The notes under the pieces are model-generated. The model did no database searches. It was not told where the DNA came from and worked only from the letters and a program-made list of their open reading frames with translations. A stretch of DNA of 64,000 nt from Tectiglobus sp965215755. Lineage in GTDB: Bacteria; Pseudomonadota; Alphaproteobacteria; Rhizobiales; Hyphomicrobiaceae. The position numbers were made by a program, and so were the translations under genes. Of the stretch, positions 42,534 through 50,764 are shown piece after piece. Each line of letters starts with the position of its first letter. The stretch's first letter is position 1. The stretch lies in the NCBI GenBank assembly GCA_965215755.1, contig OZ244119.1, positions 3,534,001 to 3,598,000 of the forward strand. The letters are read 5' to 3'.

Positions 42534-44009
42534 ATGGCAGGATCGACCGATTGTCCGGAGGGTGCCGCGTTGAGGTTTGTATTTTTTATTACCTGGGTGT
42601 TGCATATTGCTGTTTTTGCGGGAGTGGGGCTGGCGGACACACCTCCACGCGTCGCCCTTTTAATTGGCAATCAGAACTACGCTGAGACTGTCGGAGGTTT
42701 GAGCACGCCGCACAACGATATCGATACTGTTGGCAGAGCCTTACGCGAAATTGGTTTTGATGTTGAAGCTCTCGAAGATGCCAGTTATCGGAAAATGGAT
42801 ATTGCAATCCGTCGGTATGTTGACCGGGTGAGGATGGCGGGACCGGGAGCGATTGGGTTTTTCTATTACTCAGGCCATGGCGTGGCGAATCCAGCAACGA
42901 GGCTAAACTACTTGGTGCCGATTGATGTTTCGAGCGCGGAGGATAAAGACCTCTGGTACGAGTCTTTTCAGCAGGATGAAATCATAAATCGCTTCACAAA
43001 ACTTGCCGATAAAGCCACTCACTTTGTAATATTCGATTGCTGCAAATCAGAATTGAAGTTGACAGGACAAGCGAGCAAGGCACTCGGTTCGAATAAGGGC
43101 TTTTTGCCTGTGGCTGATACAAACGGTGTCCTGGTCGCCTATGCCACTGCACCTGGCCAAGCTGTTACCAATTCTGGACGACGTTTCAGCTCCTATGCGC
43201 GTGCCCTGGCAGTTGAACTCGGAAAACCTGGTGTCGAAGCAGTGACGATGTTCCGCAACGTCCAGATTTCAGTTAGGCAGAGTACTGGTCAAAGTCCGTG
43301 GCTGTCATTGCCGGCTTTGCCGCCAGTCTATCTCTCCGGGCGTACAACGAGTACGGGGCAGAATCCTACACGACCAGAAAGCACGGCTGCAATGCGAGGC
43401 AGTGCATTCGATCCAAAGAACGATGAGCTAAAACTGTGGAGCTCGATCAAAACCAGCGAGGACCCAGATAGTCTTCAAGCATTCGTGAAGAGTTTTCCGA
43501 ACGGTGTTTTTGCACCACTGGCCCGGCTTCGTCTTCAGAAGCTGAAACGCCAACGTTTGGCTCGGCTACCGAATGCCTCTGCCAGTACGGCATCGGGACC
43601 TAATGCTGCTGCGTATGCAACGGATGCTCAGCGACTTCTCAAAGCGTTGGGTTGTTACTCGGGGCCTTTGGATGGCAAATGGGGAAAAGGCAGCGACCGC
43701 GCTCTGCGTCGAGCGCTAGGCGCAAGGTGGGCGACGGAAGGACCGTCGGTTGACGTCATTAGAAAGTTAAAAACCGCGAAGAACATCAACTGTAAGACTG
43801 TCAAGGCTGCGCCACGTAAAAAAGCTCCAAGCAAGGCGACGGTGCCGTCCGCTCGAAAAAAGTCGGCTGCCAAGAACTGCTTGTCATTCTCAAAATGCGT
43901 TAAGTATTGTGGTCAGTTCAATGGTGCCAGGGATCCAGCATCCTGTGCGCGATATTGCACGAGGAAAAAAGGACAACGGACGGGGCGCCGCGGCTGGTTA
44001 ATATGCTAG
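42534..44009 (+). CDS. Secreted caspase-family protein with peptidoglycan-binding-like domain and twin CX3C tail (copy 1)
   Basis: A 491-residue protein. Residues 1-35 are a signal peptide with core FVFFITWVLHIAVFAGVGLA. A caspase-like p20 fold follows (PRVALLIGNQNYAETVGGL) with the catalytic pair His115 (YYSGHGVANP) and Cys170 (VIFDCCKSEL). From about 365 a peptidoglycan-binding-like unit is visible (YATDAQRLLKALGCYSGPLD then GKWGKGSDRALRRALG). A Lys-rich linker leads to a Cys-rich tail with C455-x3-C459-x11-C471-x3-C475. Metacaspase relatives cleave after Arg/Lys. 115 bp upstream of a close paralogue. Periplasmic or surface location suggested; role unknown. Confidence 0.88.
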   Translation: MAGSTDCPEGAALRFVFFITWVLHIAVFAGVGLADTPPRVALLIGNQNYAETVGGLSTPHNDIDTVGRALREIGFDVEALEDASYRKMDIAIRRYVDRVRMAGPGAIGFFYYSGHGVANPATRLNYLVPIDVSSAEDKDLWYESFQQDEIINRFTKLADKATHFVIFDCCKSELKLTGQASKALGSNKGFLPVADTNGVLVAYATAPGQAVTNSGRRFSSYARALAVELGKPGVEAVTMFRNVQISVRQSTGQSPWLSLPALPPVYLSGRTTSTGQNPTRPESTAAMRGSAFDPKNDELKLWSSIKTSEDPDSLQAFVKSFPNGVFAPLARLRLQKLKRQRLARLPNASASTASGPNAAAYATDAQRLLKALGCYSGPLDGKWGKGSDRALRRALGARWATEGPSVDVIRKLKTAKNINCKTVKAAPRKKAPSKATVPSARKKSAAKNCLSFSKCVKYCGQFNGARDPASCARYCTRKKGQRTGRRGWLIC

Positions 44010-44124
44010 CAAAATGTGCCTTTTATTCCCTGCTGGAGTTTTAATGTAGGGCGAGAAGGTTGCATGCTGCCCGTGCCACGAAGCATCTCGGACGTACAGA
44101 TGTCAAACTGGGCTGACTGATCAG

Positions 44125-45498
44125 ATGATGAAGGACTGCCTCACCACTTTATGTGTTTTGTTTACGTTGGTCACCGGGGCTGCGTCTGTTGCGGCAGGCT
44201 CAAACCGTATCGCGCTGCTGATTGGCAATGAAGGCTACAGCAGAGAGGTCGGACCTCTGACAAACCCACACAATGATGTAGAGCTTGTTGGTGCATCGCT
44301 CGTCAAACTCGGTTTCCAGGTGGAAGTCCTCAGAGATGCCAGCTATCGTCGGATGGATATCGCCATTCGGCGTTATGTGGATCGAGTCCGCTTGGCAGGC
44401 GCCGAGGCTATCGGCTTTCTATATTATTCCGGTCATGGAATTGCGAACCCGCAAACGAAACAGAATTTTCTTGTGCCGGTCGATGCTACGAGCGCGAACA
44501 GTTCGAGTATTTGGTACGAGTCCTTTCTGCAGGACGAGATTATCCGCCGGATTGCCAAGCAGAGCAGCAACGCCACGCATTTCGTCGTGTTCGATTCCTG
44601 CCGCAATGAACTCAATGTGACGGGTGGGGCAGCTAAGTCACTTGGTTCCAGCAAAGGCTTTTTGCCGGTCGAAAGAACAACTGGCGTACTGATTGCGTAT
44701 GCGACGGCTCCAGGCAAAACAGCGTCTGACAGGGGGCGATACAGCGGTCCTTATGCGAGCGCATTGGCCTCTGAATTATTGAGGCCTGGGGTTGAGGCTG
44801 TCACGATGTTTCGGAATGTGCAGATCAAGGTCAAGGCAACAACGGGACAGAATCCCTGGCTGTCGCTCCCGGCACTACCAGCCGTATATCTTGCCGGAAG
44901 ATTGGGACCGGATAGTCATTCCAAAGCCGAGCCGGGTCTGGCGACACCTCAAAACGCGCAAGCGATGTTGAGGAGACAGTTCGAGCGCGAATATTGGTTC
45001 TCTGTGAGGGATAGTGGGGATCCGGCACTTGTAGGAAGTTTCCTTCAACAATTTCCGAACGGAAGCTTCGCGCCTCTTGCGCGGACTTTGAGGGATCAGC
45101 TTGAACAACAGAGCCGACCGGGTCACTCCGAAGCGTCGCTACGGGAGGCGACTGACTATGCAACAGAAATCCAGCGGCTGCTGAAGCAGGGGGGCTGTTA
45201 CCTGGGGGATGTCGATGGCAACTGGGGTCAAGGTAGCCAGAGGGCTTTGCGACGCGCGCTCGGAGATAAGTTGGCATCAGCCGGAGCAACTGCAGGTGTG
45301 TTGCAGCATTTGAGCAAGGTAAGGCCGACATGCCGGGCGTCTGTGCGGAAAAGTAAGCAACCTTCAACGAAGTCCAGCAGTAAAGGGACGGCGAGAACAT
45401 CGAGTTCCACCGCTACGAACTCGAATCCCAGTCAGTGCATTCAGGATTGTCGACTCGCTGGCGGCCGGGCCTGTGCGAGTGCTTGCAAGAAGTGGTAG
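44125..45498 (+). CDS. Secreted caspase-family protein, tandem paralogue (copy 2)
   Basis: A 457-residue protein with the same plan as copy 1. The signal peptide is MMKDCLTTLCVLFTLVTGAA plus SVAAG. The caspase core starts RIALLIGNEGYSREVGPLTN, with His104 (YYSGHGIANP) and Cys159 (VVFDSCRNEL). The peptidoglycan-binding-like unit reads YATEIQRLLKQGGCYLGDVD. The tail ends with C438-x3-C442-x7-C450-x3-C454. The first 250 residues are very similar to copy 1, while linkers differ, which fits an old tandem duplication. Both active-site residues are intact in both copies, so both could be active. Regulation not visible. Confidence 0.88.
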   Translation: MMKDCLTTLCVLFTLVTGAASVAAGSNRIALLIGNEGYSREVGPLTNPHNDVELVGASLVKLGFQVEVLRDASYRRMDIAIRRYVDRVRLAGAEAIGFLYYSGHGIANPQTKQNFLVPVDATSANSSSIWYESFLQDEIIRRIAKQSSNATHFVVFDSCRNELNVTGGAAKSLGSSKGFLPVERTTGVLIAYATAPGKTASDRGRYSGPYASALASELLRPGVEAVTMFRNVQIKVKATTGQNPWLSLPALPAVYLAGRLGPDSHSKAEPGLATPQNAQAMLRRQFEREYWFSVRDSGDPALVGSFLQQFPNGSFAPLARTLRDQLEQQSRPGHSEASLREATDYATEIQRLLKQGGCYLGDVDGNWGQGSQRALRRALGDKLASAGATAGVLQHLSKVRPTCRASVRKSKQPSTKSSSKGTARTSSSTATNSNPSQCIQDCRLAGGRACASACKKW

Positions 45499-45678
45499 TT
45501 GGGTCTGCCACGTAGAATTGTGACTAGTGCATTGCCTCACTTTTGAAAACATGGCTGCCCAGAGGCCACGACAAATCGCTTCGAGCGATCACGCGGCCAA
45601 GTCGTCTCACTTTACTCAATACTCAATTAGTGGTGGCCAATTCCCGTCAGTACTAACGGGTTTGCGTGGAGATTCGAT

Positions 45679-47712
45679 CTATGCCCTACCGTAACTCACA
45701 TCGAGGACGGCTTGAGCGATACGATCAGCGTCGGGGAGGAATTGACGTTCGAGGCGTTCGTTATAGGGAACCGGCATCTCCGGCGCGGCGACCCGTTTGA
45801 CAGGAGCATCGAGCCAGTCGAAGGCCTCTTCCATTATTGTGGCGGAGATCTCGCCTCCGATGCCGCCGAACCCTGGCGCCTCGTGGACGACTACCGCCCG
45901 ATTGGTCTTGCGGACGCTGTCAATAATAGTCGCTTTGTCGAGTGGTTTGATCGTCCGTGGATCGATGACCTCTACAGAGATCCCCTGCCGCTGCAGGCGA
46001 GTGGCGGCCTGGAGTGCGCGTTCTACCATGGCCAGAGTTGCAATGATGGTGCAATCGGTACCTTCCTGGACGACACGTGCTTTCCCCGGTGCGATTGCGT
46101 ACGGGGCTTCGGGGACAGAGGCTTCGCCGCCGAGGTAAAGCAGCTTGTGCTCGAGAAACAGGACAGGATTGTCCGATCGCATAGCGGTGGTCATCAGGCC
46201 CTTGGCGTCGTAGGGCGATGATGGTGCATAGATTTCGAGACCGGGAATGTTGGCAAAGACGGATTCGAGGGATTGGCAGTGTTGTGCTGCAAGGCGAAGG
46301 CCACCGCCTTGCGGGCCGCGAAAGACGACCGGAACCTTGAGCTGACCGCCCATCATGTAGCGGGCCTTGGCGGCCTGGTTGACGATTGCGTCCATCATGA
46401 ACGTTATGAAATCAAACAACTGGACTTCGATAATGGGCCGCAAACCGGACATGGCCGCGCCGACGCCACAGCTTGCCGTGACGCTTTCCGCGATGGGGGT
46501 GTCGCGGATCCGCTCTGGGCCATATGCGTCGAGCAGGCCTCGGGTGAGGCCGAAAATGCCACCGGTCTTTGCGATGTCCTCGCCGAGGATGATGATGTTC
46601 GGGTCGGCCGCCATTTCCTGGTGCATCGCCTCGGTAATCGCGGCGGCATAACTGAGTTTGCGTTGGCCGGGTTCTGGTTCCGGTGCGGCTGGTGCGGGAT
46701 CGGTAATGGTGACGAACGAGCTCGCTGTGTCCAGGTCTGGTTCGTCCAGGCCCTCAGCCCATGTGATGGCACTCTGGATTTCTTCATTTGCCGTCGTGTG
46801 AATGGACTCAAATTCCCCCTCGGATATTTCGCCCTGGCCGAGTGCCACGTGTTTGAGGCGTGCAATCGGATCATGCGCACGCCAGGTCTCTTCCTCTTCT
46901 TGCGAGCGATAGGACGGCAGATTGGCTCGCATGGAGTGATCACCCCAACGGTAGGTCAGCGCTTCGATCAGGGTCGGCCCATCGCCTTCGCGTGCTCTGA
47001 GTGCTGCCCGGCGAACTGTCTCGTACGCCGCGATGGCATCATTGCCATCAATCCGGATGCCGGGGATGTCGTATGCGGCTGCACGGCGTGCGACGCCGCC
47101 GCCGGCGATGACGTCGGCTGTCGCCGTGGTCAGGCCGTATTGATTGTTCTCGCAAAAGAACAGGAGTGGAAGTTTCCAGATTGCAGCCAGATTCATGGCT
47201 TCGTGGAAGATACCTTCACTGGCTGCACCGTCGCCGAAGAAAGCGACGCCGATGTTGCCGGTTTTTTTGAGTTGTTCGGCCAGGGCGGCACCGGTTCCCA
47301 ATCCCATGCCGGCTCCGACAATGCCATTGGCTCCGAGGATCTGTCGTTCAAAGTCTGCGATATGCATGGAGCCGCCGAGGCCGTAGCAATAACCTTCCGC
47401 TTTGCCCATCAGCTCGGCCATCATGCGACGGATGTCGGCACCCTTGGCGATGGTATGACCATGGCCGCGATGATGCGTGAGAATAAAGTCGTCAGCCTGC
47501 AATGCGCGGCAGGCGCCGGCGGCGATGGCTTCCTGGCCGACTGACGAATGCGCCGTTCCGCGGATCTTGCCTTCGAGAAACAGTTCGATCGTGCGCGTCT
47601 CGAACGTGCGGATACGCACCATGGTTTGCAGCATGTCCCGAACATGCTCCGCGGTTAGGGCATTCGATATAGCGACACGCTCAGCCGTTTTAAGAATATC
47701 GGGGCTTGGCAT
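45679..47712 (-). CDS. Fused alpha-ketoacid dehydrogenase E1 (alpha+beta)
   Basis: A 677-residue fusion. Residues 1 to about 330 are an E1-alpha with the thiamine-pyrophosphate motif GDGAASEGIFHEAMNLAAIW...NNQYG and the phosphorylation-loop-like YRSQEEEETWRAHDP. From about 345, after a Pro-rich linker, the E1-beta starts KLSYAAAITEAMHQEMAADP, with ILGEDIAKTGGIFG and the C-terminal VEVIDPRTIKPLDKATIIDS. Such fusions decarboxylate 2-oxoacids or acetoin and transfer the acyl group to lipoyl-E2. E2 and E3 are absent nearby. The beta-keto acid cleavage enzyme gene is 60 bp upstream in the same direction, so likely one operon. Confidence 0.93.
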   Translation of the reverse strand: MPSPDILKTAERVAISNALTAEHVRDMLQTMVRIRTFETRTIELFLEGKIRGTAHSSVGQEAIAAGACRALQADDFILTHHRGHGHTIAKGADIRRMMAELMGKAEGYCYGLGGSMHIADFERQILGANGIVGAGMGLGTGAALAEQLKKTGNIGVAFFGDGAASEGIFHEAMNLAAIWKLPLLFFCENNQYGLTTATADVIAGGGVARRAAAYDIPGIRIDGNDAIAAYETVRRAALRAREGDGPTLIEALTYRWGDHSMRANLPSYRSQEEEETWRAHDPIARLKHVALGQGEISEGEFESIHTTANEEIQSAITWAEGLDEPDLDTASSFVTITDPAPAAPEPEPGQRKLSYAAAITEAMHQEMAADPNIIILGEDIAKTGGIFGLTRGLLDAYGPERIRDTPIAESVTASCGVGAAMSGLRPIIEVQLFDFITFMMDAIVNQAAKARYMMGGQLKVPVVFRGPQGGGLRLAAQHCQSLESVFANIPGLEIYAPSSPYDAKGLMTTAMRSDNPVLFLEHKLLYLGGEASVPEAPYAIAPGKARVVQEGTDCTIIATLAMVERALQAATRLQRQGISVEVIDPRTIKPLDKATIIDSVRKTNRAVVVHEAPGFGGIGGEISATIMEEAFDWLDAPVKRVAAPEMPVPYNERLERQFLPDADRIAQAVLDVSYGRA

Positions 47713-47772
47713 TCCTGGCTGGCCTTTCGGTCATTATTGATCTGACAGATATCAGCAATCATCGAACAGGGA

Positions 47773-48681
47773 TTAATCCGCAATGCGCGGCGTGCCCATC
47801 TCGAGAATTTCTCGGGTCTCGTCGACGCTGGCGGGCTCTCGGCCGAGCGCTCGGGCTTGGGCGACAACTTTGGCAATAATGTCTGCGTTGGTCGGCAGGC
47901 GGCCGTTGTCGGAATACTCGGTGTAGGGGTAATCCCCGAGGCCGATCGAGATGTGCCCACCTTCCCGGATGATCTTTTCGGTCAATAGCAGAAGGTCGCC
48001 TTTATAATTTGAGACGGTCCAGCTGGTTCTGAAATCTTTCGGCAGGAATGTGGTTTGCGCATCAAGCCCTTCGGGCGTGCCGGGATGTCCGGCCAACATG
48101 ATCCCGTCAGTCAAAACGATGAGAATATGTGCGGGCTCCGGTATCACACCCATTTTGAGAAAAGCTTCGATCTGGCGGGTGAAGCTGACATTCCATGACA
48201 CCAGATAGTGTTTGAGATTGTGATGTTTGATGCGCTCAGCGAAGTGCATCAGTGTCTCTGTCGAGTTCTTGTAGATGAGATTCTGTGTATCGAACTTGGC
48301 CTCAGTCGGGTTCCACCAGTCCACGTTGACACTGCCCACATCCATCGGGGCAAAGTCAGGCGCGGTTTGTGCGTCCTTCATCATCTCTTCGACCGCAGCA
48401 AAGCGGCCCATAGCATCGGCATCGTTGGCGACGTACCCCAGGGTTGGATGGATCAGGATCGGGCATTGATCGCGGATGCCGGCATTCGTACGGAGATAGA
48501 CATCCGCGTCGTGTTCAGGTGCGCCATCCGCTGTCCGGCCGTGGAAATGCAGGATGGAGGCGCCTGCGTCATAGCAGGCCTGTGCATCGGCAATGATTTC
48601 ATCCGGTAGGAACGGGACGTTCGGGTTTTCATCGCGCGGAGCCAACTCATTCACGCGCGCTTCGATAATGATTTTATCCAT
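47773..48681 (-). CDS. 3-keto-5-aminohexanoate cleavage enzyme family (BKACE)
   Basis: A 302-residue TIM-barrel enzyme of the BKACE family. Start MDKIIIEARVNELAPRDENP, then ACYDAGASILHFHGRTADG with the metal-binding HFHGR, and later the second site GHISIGLGDYPYTEYSDNGR. These enzymes condense a beta-keto acid with acetyl-CoA and release acetoacetate plus a CoA ester; substrate specificity varies widely. A GAGAGTGGA precedes the start at 48681; an earlier in-frame TTG adds eight residues. It is upstream of the E1 fusion gene, so its CoA or keto-acid product may feed that enzyme (inference). Confidence 0.9.
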   Translation of the reverse strand: MDKIIIEARVNELAPRDENPNVPFLPDEIIADAQACYDAGASILHFHGRTADGAPEHDADVYLRTNAGIRDQCPILIHPTLGYVANDADAMGRFAAVEEMMKDAQTAPDFAPMDVGSVNVDWWNPTEAKFDTQNLIYKNSTETLMHFAERIKHHNLKHYLVSWNVSFTRQIEAFLKMGVIPEPAHILIVLTDGIMLAGHPGTPEGLDAQTTFLPKDFRTSWTVSNYKGDLLLLTEKIIREGGHISIGLGDYPYTEYSDNGRLPTNADIIAKVVAQARALGREPASVDETREILEMGTPRIAD

Positions 48682-48966
48682 TCCACTCTCTGCCTCAGCC
48701 GCCAATCCACCTTCGTGCCAACATCACGGTGGGGAGGTTAGCATCGTTGATCAGACATTCAATCATTGGCAATCATTGGCTGGTCGTTGATCGCTGCCAG
48801 TCGGTCGGTGGATTTATCAGTCGGTACCTTGCGCTAAGCAGGAGCGGTACGGCTGTATGTGTCTGAGGATCTCGCGCGTTGGGCTTGTTTCATTCTGTTG
48901 ATACAGGCGCTATTCTGAAGAGGTGGTGTAATCCGATGGGATGCCGCGTTTTGCCAGGACCAGTTG

Positions 48967-49428
48967 ATGAAGACACTGCTGATTGTTGCTCATATTCCAT
49001 CAGAGAACACGCTGGCATTGCGAGATGCGGTATGCCGTGGCGCGCGGCATGAGGATATCGATGGCGTCGAGGTTAGAGCGCTGACCCCGTTTGAAGCCGG
49101 GCCTGATGATGTCCGAACCGCGGATGCGATCGTGCTTGGGACCACAGAGAACCTCGGATACATGTCCGGTGCATTGAAGGACTTCTTTGACAGGACATAC
49201 TACCCGATCCTCGAAGAAAAGCAGGGGCTGCCTTACGCCCTTTATATAAGGGCAGGGCATGATGGAACCGGAACGCGACGCAGCGTCGAGACGATTATTA
49301 CCGGGCTCAGATGGAAGGAAGTGCAGCCACCTTTGATCTTTCAGGGTGCCTACTTGCCGGAGTTTGTGTCGCAATGTGAGGAGCTTGGTCTGGCAATGGC
49401 TGCCGGACTTGAAGCAGGTGTGTTTTAG
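48967..49428 (+). CDS. Flavodoxin-family NAD(P)H oxidoreductase-like protein
   Basis: A 153-residue flavodoxin-fold protein. MKTLLIVAHIPSENTLALRD contains the phosphate loop, then VLGTTENLGYMSGALKDFFD (FMN contact) and RTYYPILEEKQGLPYALYIR. A Gly-rich GHDGTGTRRSVETI region follows. It resembles NADPH-dependent FMN reductases and WrbA-like proteins. An in-frame TTG directly precedes the ATG. Single gene. Confidence 0.82.
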   Translation: MKTLLIVAHIPSENTLALRDAVCRGARHEDIDGVEVRALTPFEAGPDDVRTADAIVLGTTENLGYMSGALKDFFDRTYYPILEEKQGLPYALYIRAGHDGTGTRRSVETIITGLRWKEVQPPLIFQGAYLPEFVSQCEELGLAMAAGLEAGVF

Positions 49429-49486
49429 CTCGGTCGTGTCGGGAGAATAGTTCTTTCCTACCCTCCCTCGAAGTTTTGTCTGGAAG

Positions 49487-49515
49487 CACACGAGCAAGCT
49501 CATGTTGCTCGTGTG
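49487..49515. terminator. Bidirectional hairpin between convergent genes
   Basis: A perfect 11-bp stem (CACACGAGCAA / TTGCTCGTGTG) with a 7-nt loop lies between the convergent flavodoxin-like and methyltransferase genes. No T-run follows on either side, so it may end transcription weakly in both directions. Confidence 0.6.
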
Positions 49516-49579
49516 ACTCAGGTCAGAAGTTTGCTTCAAGCGCTGCCGCAACAGGTCAGCGATCTTCTAATCCACGCTG

Positions 49580-50452
49580 CTAGGCTTTGGTGATGATTGC
49601 GTCGACGTAGGCGCCCGGCGCGACCATTGTGCCGTCTGTTGCGCGATTGAATTGGTCGATGAGTGCGCGGATGTCAGCATCAAGGCCCGCCTGACCATCT
49701 TCGTCCAACGCGAGGAAGGCCTTATGTGTCGGGCCATAGAATGTGCGGAAGATGTGCATGAAATGGTCTGGTGATTGGTAGCGGAAAATGAAGCTGCGCG
49801 GATGCAGGGTGATGCTGGCTGCATCTTTGGCAAAGAACTCTTCGAGGCGCTGCTGGGTGCCCCACAAGGCTGGCGAGCTGACGCCTGGCGCAGGTGGAAT
49901 ATACTTGCCGATGGTTTTGAAGAGTTGGCCAATGAAACTCTCAGGCGTCCAATTGGCAAGTGCGATGGTTCCACCCGGTTTAATAACGCGCATCAGTTCA
50001 GAGGCGGCTTTGGCCTGATCAGGTGTGAACATTACGCCGAATGTCGACATCACGACATCATAAGTGTTGTCGGCAAAGGGTAAGTTTTCGGCGTCTGCTG
50101 TCTGAAAGCTGACCGTCAGGCCTTCTGCTTCAGCACGGGCTGCTCCTTTGGCCAGCAATGTATCGACGTAGTCGGTCGATGTGACATCGCAGAAGCGCCG
50201 GGCGGCGGCGAGAGTCGCATTGCCATTTCCGGCTGCTACATCGAGAACCTTGCTCCCCGAGCTGAGATTGATTGTCTCGCAAAGCTGTTCACCGACAATC
50301 TGCAATGTTGTGCCGACGATTGCGTAGTCACCTGATGCCCAGGCGCCTTGTTGCTTCGTTTTGACAGCTTCAAGTGAAGGGGGAGATGGTGGTGCGTCCG
50401 GTGTGGCGGTGTTTTCAGAGGCAGGTTGTGATTTGAGAAGGTTCATCAGCAT
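49580..50452 (-). CDS. Class I SAM-dependent methyltransferase
   Basis: A 290-residue methyltransferase. Motif I is SKVLDVAAGNGNATLAAARR, motif II area is TVSFQTADAENLPFADNTYD and the post-motif FGVMFTPDQAKAASELMRVI then PGGTIALANW. This is the UbiE/COQ5-like subset. The N-terminus has a Pro/Ser-rich 25-residue extension. It is divergent from the Baeyer-Villiger monooxygenase gene. AGGA lies about nine bases before the ATG at 50452. Target molecule unknown. Confidence 0.9.
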   Translation of the reverse strand: MLMNLLKSQPASENTATPDAPPSPPSLEAVKTKQQGAWASGDYAIVGTTLQIVGEQLCETINLSSGSKVLDVAAGNGNATLAAARRFCDVTSTDYVDTLLAKGAARAEAEGLTVSFQTADAENLPFADNTYDVVMSTFGVMFTPDQAKAASELMRVIKPGGTIALANWTPESFIGQLFKTIGKYIPPAPGVSSPALWGTQQRLEEFFAKDAASITLHPRSFIFRYQSPDHFMHIFRTFYGPTHKAFLALDEDGQAGLDADIRALIDQFNRATDGTMVAPGAYVDAIITKA

Positions 50453-50764
50453 TGTCGGTTTCCTTTGTTGTGCTTTTTTGCTGCTTGGTATGTGAACTAG
50501 TTAACAGCGTCGGCGAGTTGGTGTTGTTCCGGGGGGAACAGGTTCTGTTCGCAGCTGATGACTTTGGTGTGAGAGCGCTGTGAGGGAGTGGTGCTGGCGG
50601 CCCTAAGACACTTCGAAGGGCAACAAAGCCCCACAGACGGTTTGCGATATCACCATCCTGCTGTAGCGGGCCTGACACGCAGGGCTGGCCTATGGCAAAC
50701 TGCGACCAGCTGATTTGATGCGCCGGGTGAACGCGCCGCGGCGACTTTGTTGAACGGGAAAACG
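50453..50764. promoter_or_regulatory. Divergent promoter region
   Basis: 312 bp between the methyltransferase and monooxygenase genes. No gene. It contains TTTTTTGCTGCTTGG and ACTAGTTAAC tracts close to the methyltransferase start, which may be promoter parts, but no clear operator. Confidence 0.4.

Noticed and set aside
46273..47544. Long open frame of 423 codons on the plus strand
   Set aside because: It lies wholly antisense to the E1 fusion gene and has no recognisable sequence; a shadow of GC-rich coding DNA.
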